Assembly: GCA_963711095.1 (NCBI GenBank)
Contig: CAVQCX010000030.1
Coordinates: 569,506-633,505, forward strand
Origin: CAVQCX01 sp963711095
Lineage (GTDB): Bacteria > Pseudomonadota > Gammaproteobacteria > Chromatiales > Chromatiaceae
Length of the DNA: 64,000 nucleotides
Reading direction: 5' to 3'
Under the pieces are notes generated by a model. That model had not been told where the DNA came from. It worked only from the letters and a program-made list of their open reading frames with translations, and ran no database searches. Positions 8,784 to 17,900 of this stretch are shown piece by piece. The translations under genes were made by a program, and so were the position numbers. The number at the start of each line of letters is the position of its first letter. The first letter of the stretch is position 1.

Positions 8784-8808
8784 GGTCTCCTCCAAAGTGC
8801 GGGTCGGT

Positions 8809-8844
8809 TAGATGTGCCGACGCAACTAGATGTGCCGACACAAC
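8809..8844. repeat. Tandem 18-bp direct repeat upstream of pilin gene
   Basis: Two adjacent copies of TAGATGTGCCGACRCAAC differ at a single position. They lie 26-61 bp upstream of the pilin ATG, in its presumed leader or promoter. They could be a duplicated operator, or a chance duplication. Confidence 0.6.
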
Positions 8845-9521
8845 AATAAGCCAACAGGAGAAACCGATTGTGCGCAAAATCACAGGCCCGCAGTTATACG
8901 CATGTCCGGTGTGTCAGGTTTGCCATGCAGTTCACAAGAATGCCGGGAACCATATTCTTCATTGCGCTTGTCCCTTGCCCTTACGGTCCCATGCATAGAT
9001 GGCAAACAGAAAATTTCCGACAGGCGCGGCCCAAAGCCCACATCCGCCAACCCGGCACAAGAGACAGCAGATGAGGGGACTCAAATCATCCTGTCATGCC
9101 GGGGCTTGATTTCTTTGCACAGGGCCCGACTTGTGATCGCTATCGCAAAAATCAGCATCTGATGTCGGCAAGGGCTCTACTATCGCAGACTATGATACGA
9201 GGGCTACACCGAGCGGAATAAAATAGCCGATGTGTTGAAAATGGTGCTTGCAGGACAAACAGAGCTCGGGCGTTCGATGAACAAGCTCGTCGACGCGTCG
9301 AGGTCTCGATGTGAAGCGTTGCACAAAACTCTGCCAGTCAATCCTTACATGCGGGGCCATCGTGCCGGGAGCCGGGAATCAACCCCGGACGCGTAGGGAC
9401 CCGTATTTACGAGCCCCTGCAGCGCTCCACGACGAAATCTGTGACCCGGCAGGGTTGAACTGAGTCAGCCCCGCCCCGCAGGGATTCGTCGGCCTCGCTG
9501 TCGAGGATCAGGCGCGTCGGA
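8845..9521. other. Intergenic region without a recognised gene
   Basis: No frame here shows a recognisable protein or a good ribosome-binding site. A stretch at 9361-9412 looks vaguely tRNA-like on the minus strand, but it lacks a proper T-loop and D-arm and is not called. The promoter of the leftward pilus operon is expected at the left end. Confidence 0.5.
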
Positions 9522-9674
9522 TCAGCTCCCGCGGGGCGTCGAAGGTGCGGGTGATGATCGACTCGGCGTCCTTGTGATGGCATCGATGCGGGAATTCGGG
9601 AAGACCGAAACGTAGCATCGGGCGGCCTCTTCGGCCCGGTGATCGAGCCACAGACAGGGGGTGATGGGCTGCAT
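9522..9674 (-). pseudogene. Truncated PhnB-like (VOC) start joined to an AHSA1-like start
   Basis: The first about 34 codons (MQPITPCLWLDHRAEEAARC, then YVSVFPNSRID) match the beginning of PhnB/3-demethylubiquinone methyltransferase-like VOC proteins. The frame then ends at 9522. In another frame directly after the junction is a phrase typical of the start of an AHSA1/SRPBCC domain (ESIITRTFDAPRELI), which also stops quickly. It looks like a deletion remnant joining two neighbouring genes. It lies 10 bp downstream of the tandem AHSA1 gene, and such families often cluster. No function is expected. Confidence 0.55.
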
Positions 9675-9684
9675 GGCTCGGCTC

Positions 9685-10653
9685 CTAATCGGACGACGCG
9701 GCCAGGTAGGCCTGGAGCTGCTCGAAGGTGCCCGTCCAGCCCTGCTGCATGCCCCCATGGGCGGCATCGAAGGTGCGGCGCTCCTCGTCCGTGGCACGAT
9801 ACGGGGACCATTCGATGGTCAGCAGGGTGCCGCCGTCCTGCTCGGCGAAGTGGGTCATGGACAGCGTCTCCAGGGGCCAGCTGGCGCTCATGGGATGGCG
9901 GGTCAGGCCCCCCTTCGCGTCCGAGAAAGCGCTGATCAAGACCAACCGCTCGGGCGCCTCGATCTCCAGGAAGGTCCAGCGGCCCCACATTTCGCTGCCG
10001 TTCGGCATCTGCATGCAGTAGTGAAATCGGCCGCCCGGGCGCAGGTCCAGGCGGCAGACCGGGATGGTGACGCCTTTGGGCCCGAACCAGCTCTGCAGGT
10101 GCTGCTCTTCGGTCCAGGCCGCCCAGACCCGCTCCCTGGGCGCATCGAGCAAACGCGAGATGGTGAAAGGGAGCGGCGTCGGAGCGGGCAGAAAACCGCC
10201 CAGACGCGCCAGGGTCTGCCTGCCGCCCTCGATGGCGCCGTACTCACGTACCACCAGGGCGCGTTGCTCAGGCGTATCGAAGACCATGCGTACTGTCAAT
10301 CGGGTGGTGCTTTCGTCCAGGGCCTCGAAGGTCCAGGAGGCCGTGAAATGGGCGCCCGAACCCCCTTCCCTACCGCCTCCGTGACTGTAGACAACCCGCT
10401 CGTGCTCGACGATCTCGCGGAACACGCTGCTGTTGGGATAATCGGCGCCGTCGGGGCTGTGCATGACGTGCTTCCAGACCCCTCCGATCCGGAAGTCCAT
10501 CGTCTCGATGGTGGTCGAAAAGCCGTTCGGTCCCCACCAGTGCACCACCTGGACCGGGTCGGTCATGGCCCGCCAGACCAGCTCCCGGGGTGCGCGGAAG
10601 ATGCGGCTCAGGACGATCTCGCTCTCGATCGGTGCGCTAGCGGTTGGATCCAT
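9685..10653 (-). CDS. Tandem SRPBCC/AHSA1-domain protein
   Basis: A 322-residue protein made of two AHSA1-type START-like domains. Domain 1 is at about residues 10-150 (SRIFRAPRELVWRAMTDP, then WWGPNGF and GGVWKHVMHSPDG). Domain 2 is at about residues 175-315 (SRLLDAPRERVWAAWTEE, then WFGPKGVT and GGRFHYCMQMPNG). The family folds into a hydrophobic ligand-binding cavity, and many members are of unknown function. The ATG at 10653 follows AAGGAGA at a good distance. The longer open frame upstream (to 10737) lacks a signal. The duplicated domains in one chain are somewhat unusual. Confidence 0.8.
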   Translation of the reverse strand: MDPTASAPIESEIVLSRIFRAPRELVWRAMTDPVQVVHWWGPNGFSTTIETMDFRIGGVWKHVMHSPDGADYPNSSVFREIVEHERVVYSHGGGREGGSGAHFTASWTFEALDESTTRLTVRMVFDTPEQRALVVREYGAIEGGRQTLARLGGFLPAPTPLPFTISRLLDAPRERVWAAWTEEQHLQSWFGPKGVTIPVCRLDLRPGGRFHYCMQMPNGSEMWGRWTFLEIEAPERLVLISAFSDAKGGLTRHPMSASWPLETLSMTHFAEQDGGTLLTIEWSPYRATDEERRTFDAAHGGMQQGWTGTFEQLQAYLAASSD

Positions 10654-11012
10654 CGTCGGTCTCCTTGGTTTGCAGGTAGCTGTGGAATTGCAAATATGCG
10701 CGAGGGGCGCCGCACGGGGTGGCAGTGCCCGTACCACGTCTTACTCCGGAGGGATAGGCAAGAGCCCGTGGCGCCGGAGCCTTTCACGATCCTGATCAAC
10801 AGCTTTTCGCGCATCCTCGGTGAGATGTCACTATGACAGGCCAGCACCCGGCCCAACGTGGTATCCTAAGACTGAGCGGCGGCGACGCAACCGCGGACTG
10901 AAGCGCGGGCGCGCATGCGCTAACAAAGGCCAAAGCGGAGTCTCGCGGGCGGTCTGTCCATTCCGCGATGGCGCTAGGCTCCGGGCGCCGCTCATCATAT
11001 ATGGGATCAACC
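10654..11012. other. Divergent intergenic region, no gene recognised
   Basis: This region separates the leftward AHSA1 gene from the rightward SHOCT gene and should hold both promoters. AHSA1-domain genes are often preceded by an ArsR-family regulator, but none is visible here in either strand. Confidence 0.4.
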
Positions 11013-11831
11013 ATGCAACAACTTACTTCCGAAGGTCAGCGGGTCGTCAACAACCTGGCAACGAGGCACGGCTTCAGCACTGACGCCGTCACCCACATGC
11101 TCTACGCTGTGCTCAACGGCAACGGCCGCATGGCGCAATTCAATCACAGCGAATTTGCCGGCTCGGGCCAGTGGATGGCGGGCGGAATGATCATGCTAGG
11201 CGACATGTTCAACAATTACCTGAAAGGCCGGGTCGACGCCCTCTGCCAGGACCTATCCGGCATCCTCGCCAGCCAGCCCGGACTGTTGCGCTCAGGCAGC
11301 TTCCAGTCCCAGAGCCAGGGCGGTGGCGGCTATCAGCACCAGGCCAGCGGTGCCTCCATGGGGGCGTCGAGCCTGTTCATTCCTGACCCTGAAGACAACT
11401 GGTGGCCGCGGGAGCTCGGTTCCCCCAGCGCCACCGGCGCCCAGAACAACGTGCGCTACGCCTATTTCGCCAACAGCCACCGCTTGGCCGTCAAGACCGC
11501 TAGTGAGGTGTGGGTGTACGACACCCTGGACCATCAGATCGGTGGCTTCTCCCAGCAGCAGGGGATGGGAAGCTCGATTATCTTCAGCAGCCAACATGGC
11601 ACCGTCAGTCTCGCGACCCTGCCGCTCGTCTCTCGCAACGGCCAGCCGGTGACGCCCGCGCCTGGCCAGACCTCAACAGAACCCGTCACGGCGAGTGCGC
11701 GGGGGGCGCCGCCGGGCCGCAGTGACGACATCCTCGCCGCCATCGAGCGGCTGGGCGACCTCAAGGCGAAAGGCGTGCTCACAGAAGAGGAATTCGCGGC
11801 CAAGAAAGCCGAGTTGCTTGGCCGGCTCTGA
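11013..11831 (+). CDS. SHOCT-domain protein of unknown function
   Basis: A 272-residue protein. The C-terminal about 30 residues (DDILAAIERLGDLKAKGVLT then EEEFAAKKAELLGRL) form a classic SHOCT module, a short two-helix oligomerisation motif. The N-terminal about 80 residues are helical (LTSEGQRVVNNLATRHGFST) and are followed by a Gly/Ser/Gln-rich linker (about residues 95-125) and a middle domain with DPEDNWWPRELGSP. The start is taken at ATG 11013; ATG 11001 in the same frame is equally possible because no strong ribosome-binding site decides it. The gene converges on the RHS gene with a 161-bp gap. Function unknown. Confidence 0.75.
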   Translation: MQQLTSEGQRVVNNLATRHGFSTDAVTHMLYAVLNGNGRMAQFNHSEFAGSGQWMAGGMIMLGDMFNNYLKGRVDALCQDLSGILASQPGLLRSGSFQSQSQGGGGYQHQASGASMGASSLFIPDPEDNWWPRELGSPSATGAQNNVRYAYFANSHRLAVKTASEVWVYDTLDHQIGGFSQQQGMGSSIIFSSQHGTVSLATLPLVSRNGQPVTPAPGQTSTEPVTASARGAPPGRSDDILAAIERLGDLKAKGVLTEEEFAAKKAELLGRL

Positions 11832-11992
11832 GCGCATCCGCAGCTCCGCGTAGATTTGCGAACACTGGAGCCCGGTGTCATATGTCACAAATACCTATGC
11901 TTGTAGGCCGTTGCCACTGTCGCGTACCGCTCAGCCGACCACGCACCCGAAGCAAGTGGACACCCACCCTTTCATGCTTGGAGAACTGCCCA

Positions 11993-14900
11993 TCACCCTC
12001 TTTTCGATCCCCACTTATAGGTAAATGTGCCCCGATAACTGACCGGACACTGCTGGCAACCCTTCTGTAGCCGACTACTGTTCGCGTCCTGCCGCCTCAC
12101 ACACCGACAAAACGGTCCGAAGCTCTGCAGCATAAAATGCCCGTGAGCGCAATTTTGACAGGGACCCTGCATAATAACAAATGTCCGGCCACACGCGGCC
12201 ATTCTTGCTTCATCCATAAAATTCTCGCTTCCGAGAGTGGGGCGAGGGCCGGTCGGCTTCCCCCAAGCGCGGTCCCATTGCCAGCTGGTCCACATGGCAA
12301 GATTCGCCACCACCTTGGCGCTAAGCACAGGATTGGAATACGCGACATGCGCAAGCTCTTGTGCCAAATCTGTTCCCGACAACCGATTCGTCAACCCCCA
12401 CATCAAGTAATTGACTACACCTGCCGTCCAGCATGTGCCGCAGACGTCTACAGTATCCCGGCATGGATAGGACTGAGCACAACCTGCAGTCCTTGTCTGT
12501 GGAGATAACACCATACTGGGCGTAAACAGCTGATTGATATCCCATCCAAAAGAGATATCGGTATAAAGGGCAAGCCTCAAATCATCCTTCTGTGGCGCTG
12601 GCGCCCAAAGCCAGTCGCTCGCCATCTTCACCAATACTGTATGCAGTGCCCCTGTGACGTTGGGTCCACATTTCGGGCCACAAGCTTGACCATTCCCGCT
12701 CGCAGAATTACCTTCACCACTTCCCCCAGTTGCCGTCTCAGTACCATCGGTCCCAAAGCTGTCCACAACGCCAGCTGGATTGCTATACGCATATTCATAC
12801 AGATTAAGACCGCGGCCAGAATATCCCTTAGGATCTCTGCTCATAAACCTTCCCAAATCGGGGTCCATGTACCGCAGTCGGTAGTAATAAAGCCCGGTTT
12901 CCCCGTCCAACCGTCGCCCGGTGAACAAGTAAGGGTTTCCCATCGGGTGCAGGCTTGCACGCGCGCCCGCACTGCCATCACGGTCCCCGACGCTCGCCTC
13001 TCCTTGCCGTTGAAATATCTTCTCTCGACCATAGGCTTCATACTCGTAGCTCTCGGAGAGCGCGCCAACCATATCCGTGAGCCCCACCACAGAGCCTAAG
13101 GTATCTTGTTGATAGAAAAGCCGTTGGTCCCCGACGCCTGCAGCCATCTCGCCACCGCCGGCATGCCCGTCCACTACCAGCGGCTCATCAACCTCATTGC
13201 CGTAGACGTACTGCTTTACGACGCGATCCGAGTCGTTCCGCTCCTCAAGCTCACGCCAGCCACTCAAATAGAAGTCTGTCGAGCCGTTAATTGGATCGGA
13301 ATTCGCTACCACTTTGCGGATGCGTCGCCCCACGGCATCGTACGAGTAGACGGCCACTACCGCGTTGCCTTCCTTTTGAATGACTCTGCGGAGCCGATTC
13401 AGGTGATCCCAAAGAAATACGAATGTGCCGTCGTCGGTTATATTCCCGTTGCTGTCGTGCAGCGGCGTCATGACCCCATTCGCGTCACGCTGCACTATTT
13501 CATTCAAGGAAGAGTGCTGGCGCGTTTCGCCATCTATCCGCTCCCAGTTGCCTACGCCGTCCAGCGTCCACGCACTCTGCAGAGGTCTATCGGCGCTCGG
13601 CACACTGATCGCATCCTTGGTTTGACTCAGAGATCCCCGCTGAAATTCAATAAGGCGATCCGCGGAATCATAATGGTACAGCTCGCTCTCACGCTTGGCG
13701 TGCAGTTTCTCCTCGACCAGCTTATTGTTCGTACGGTCGTAGGATTGGGCAAATCCAATGAGTAATGAATTGTCTTCTCGAAGATGTCGCAGTTGAACCG
13801 GCCGGCGAATGCCGTCGTAGCCAGCGTCGGTGTTGCCTGCATCATTCAGAAACGTCATCCGCGTTTTGTTGAGGGGATACCGCCGCTGGGCGACCCGCGC
13901 TCTACCAATATAGTCATAATCAGCAATAGGTTGTTCTGCTCCGTCATCTCGGACGGTGTTTATACGGTCGATCCGATCATACGTGAAGGTCACGCGCCGG
14001 CCACTGGGGTAGGTAAGTCCGGAGCGCAGGTTTTCAGACCGCCGGCCTGATGAAATGGCCTTGACCGGCAAGGAGCCGATCTGTTGCGTCTCTTCGAGCA
14101 CTCGACTGAGACTATCGTAGGCAAAGGTGACTGTTGAGTCATCATCCACGTCACCTGGATCGTTGTTGTCCGTAGCTCGGGTCAGGCGAGAAAGTCCATC
14201 ATACTCACACGCTGTCGCCGTCGTTCCGGCGACACCCGGAGCTCGTGTTATTGTTTCAGCGATGCGCCGATCGAGGACATCGAATTCGGAGGCCACAATA
14301 GACCCGTTCTCGTCTGTCTTGCGTACGATGTTGTCATCCGCGTCATACTCGTACGTGGTGGTCGTCGGCGAATCGCAGCGGCCCGCCTTGCCCGGCACTA
14401 GGCAGTTTCCGTCGGTTTCCGCCGACCGACGATTCAGGTTGTCAAAACTGTAGCGCGTCTGATTGCCGTTGTCGTCTGTGAAGCCCTTCAGTAACGAGTT
14501 ACGGTCATACTCGTAGCGCACGCTCATCAAACCATCACCACCGCCCTGGGACCGATCGGGCGCGGGCATCTTTTCCCGAACACCGAAGATGTCAGCGCCC
14601 ATATGAGACCCGTCCCCCTGCCCCGACGCAGTGAGAACAATATCCTCCCGTAGCTTACGATCGATGCCGTCGTAAGAGTAGAGCGTAACATTGCCGAATC
14701 GATTCGTTGCGTTGATGGTACGCGTACCCCCCGCGAACGCGCGGCGCGTTATCGTCGGTCCCGAAGGGCCCTCAGCATCGGCCATGGCCACCAGGTTGTC
14801 GCGGGAATCATAGCGGTAGTCTACGGTCTGTCCAATGTTGTCAACCCGCTGCTGGATACGATTTAGGCTATCGTAAAAGAAAGTCGTAAGAAATGTTTCG

Positions 14901-17900
14901 TTTGGCACGCCGGCCACTTGTGAAACGTCTATCTCCTTGGTCTCGACGGTGTTATTGTCATCGTCGTAGGCTGTCTCGACGGTGTTCCCCTCCGCGTCTT
15001 CCGCACGAATCACACGGTCCGCTCCGTCGTAGTACACTCGCGCCGTGTCGCCATCGTCTTCTATTCCGAACATTGGCCGCGAATTGCGGTCGTATTCCAA
15101 GCGGTCGGTTACTCGCCCTATGATGTCGATGCCACTGATCCCCGGAATCGGTTGATCGTCCCCCGGGGTCAGATTGTCCTTGCCTATGTCGGCAGCCCCG
15201 TCTCGCAGATCTGGAGGACGAAGCGTCGGGACAGTATTTACGAACAATACACGATCCGTCTGGAAAACCCGGCCCAACTCATCGTAGCCGCTCTCGGTCG
15301 CCTCCAGCAGATTCTGATTCACCAGATTCGTAGCTTGAATAACGCCGCCAGACGAAACCGCTCCGGCTAACGGCGAGATCCCGGCCGAAGTTGGGCTTCG
15401 ACCGCCAACCGGACCAAAACGACTCACCCGCACCACATTCGCCGCGGGATCGTACTGCATGACAGTTTGGTTGCCCGCGGCATCAACGACACTCGCTCGT
15501 CGGTCGAAGCCGTCGTAGATGTAGCGGATGGGGTGCTGGCGGCCGTTCAGTTGAACTGTCAGGTTTCGATTGCGGTCATATTGGTAGGTCTGGGTCGAGG
15601 GCTTCCCCCCACGCACGTCATAGCGAGTGGGGTCGCTCACGGCCGACAGCGCAAAAGGCGGAGGTACCGTGGCACCACGCGATTGTTGAAAGAGCAGATC
15701 GCGCTCGTCATAGGCCGAGGCATAGGCGTTTCCTTCCGGCTCGATCACCAGCACCTGGTTGCCGTTGGCATCATAGCGGTAACGAGTGACCAAGGTGTCG
15801 TTGTCATTCACTTCTTGCCGGGTCTCGATAAGCGTATCGAGTATGTCGTAGCGGTGCTCGTAATCCACAAAAGCGGTGCCACTGCCGCCGTTATCGGCGC
15901 CCACACCACTGGTGTTGCCACGGTCTTCGACCTGGTTTCGGACCAGATTCCCGTTGAAGTCGTAGAACTTACGCTCCAGATAACGGAAGCCCGCGAGCGG
16001 CCGAGGCTCCGGCGGATCCGGGGCAAAAACATCGGTCGCTGCGGCACGCGCGACCTGAACCACCTGGCTCAACTGGTTCACCGCGTAATCCGTGGCGATC
16101 CCCCTCCCATCCACCTCGCGGATGACATTGCCCACGCGGTCGTAGCGAAACAGGCGACGGATGTTGGTGGGAGCTGGATTGGTCTTGGAGTTGCGGCCCC
16201 CTTCGCTCATGGTGTCGCGGGTGACTCGGTGGAGATATCCGAAGGGGCTCGCGCTCACATCCGGCGTTAGATCCCGGCCGTCGCCGTCGGGGTCATTCTC
16301 CGGGTAGTATTTGTACACGTCGACGTTGCCTTCTGGATCCACCCGGCTCGTTATTTGCCCAAACCGATTGTAACTAAGCAGCTCCACGATAGGTTGCTGG
16401 TTACCTCCCTCAATCTGCGCCATGTTAGAGCCAGGGGGAAGATTCACCGTTGGGTGGGCGATTTTCACCGTATTGCCACTGATCTGATTGGTCGCACGGT
16501 CCCCGTTCAGATCGCCGAGACCAGTGCGGACGCCCGCATGTTTCAGCAAAGACCGGACAGCGCTCAGATCGGTGCCGAGCTGCTCGGCCAAAGGGGCGAG
16601 GTTGTCGCCCTCCTGGTAATCGAAAAGATAAACGGTGGTGTAGCGTTCCGGACTGTTGGCTCCGCCGTTTTGTGGAACATAGCTGGCATCGTTTCCCCGT
16701 TCTTCGGTGACGCTGCGAATCTGGTTGTATATGGGCTCGTACGTGTAGCTGGTGGCTATGACCGTCTGATCGGCTCCCCGCTTGGCGTCCGGGCGGCGGA
16801 TGACTCGCAGGAGGTTGCCCTGCTGCAAGCGTCTCGGGCTCTGCTCGTCATACACATACTCCACCGAATTGCCCTCGGGGAAGGTCATGCGGACCATTTC
16901 GCCATCTTTGTTGTATTCGTAGCGGGTCTCGAAAAACTGCGGGTCTCCCGGCCTCAGTCGGCGGTTCGAGAGCTCGCGGATCCGCACGATGTTGCCCGCC
17001 CGGTTGAACCGATACTCCGTCCGGTTGCCATTCCGGTCGGTCACGCTGTTTTGGAAGACGGGCGTCACAAGATCGCCGGGGGCCGCGGTGCCCAGAGCTC
17101 GATACTCGTAGGCGATGGCTCCGCCGGCAGGCACCCCGCTCGCGTTCACTCCTCCGATTGTCTGACGGAGCACCCGGTCGGCGTTGGGCGACGCAGGGTT
17201 CGTCTCATATTCGATCCTCACGCGGGCGGGTCCGCCAGAAGCCACCTCATTGGGGGCAATGATCTGAATCAAGTTGTGATTGAGCCTTTCGTCCGCAACA
17301 CCTGAGCTGTAGACATAACGGGTAGTCGTGCCATCAGGGAAATCGTTTCCGTTCGGAGTGCCTGTCACGGACGGCGACGTGACCGCCACCAGGTCGCCGT
17401 TTCGGTCGTAGTCAAACCGGATCTTTCGGCCGGCAAAATCCTCTACCTCGACCAGCCGGGCTTTCTCGTTGTAACGATACACGATGGCCCGCCCGAGCGT
17501 GTCGATCACGCGAATGAGCTGGCCTCGGCGGTTGTGCTCGAACCGCATTCTGTTCCCGTTACCGTCCCGAAGCTCCGTCATCCGGGCAATTCCGTTCCGG
17601 TCGGGGCGTCCATAGATCACCTTCGTTCCGCGCTTGTCGCGCTCGACGAATGTCCCGTCCCGGTCCCTTCGCAACCGCGTATAGAAGCCGGCGGGGGCGC
17701 TGTATCGGCCGGCTGAGAGCGCATAACGATCAGCCCGGCCCATACCATCCATCCGGGTCACGCTGCCGGTCGTTTCCACAAATAGCCGCCTGTTGTAGTT
17801 GAGCTCCCAGTTGTGACCCAGCGGACCATCAAAGATGACCCCGCTTCGGTACTTGCGCTCGAACTTCCAGTTTATCCCTCTGCCGGGGATTTCCAGATCG

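Noticed and set aside
8815..8850. Sigma-54-type -24/-12 promoter before the pilin gene (GGCAC...TTGC)
   Set aside because: The GG-to-GC spacing is 11 instead of 10 bases, which such promoters do not tolerate well.
9361..9412. tRNA-like sequence on the minus strand with a CGTAAAT loop
   Set aside because: The T-loop lacks the TTCGA core, no D-arm or acceptor pairing can be built, and it is about 55 nt long.
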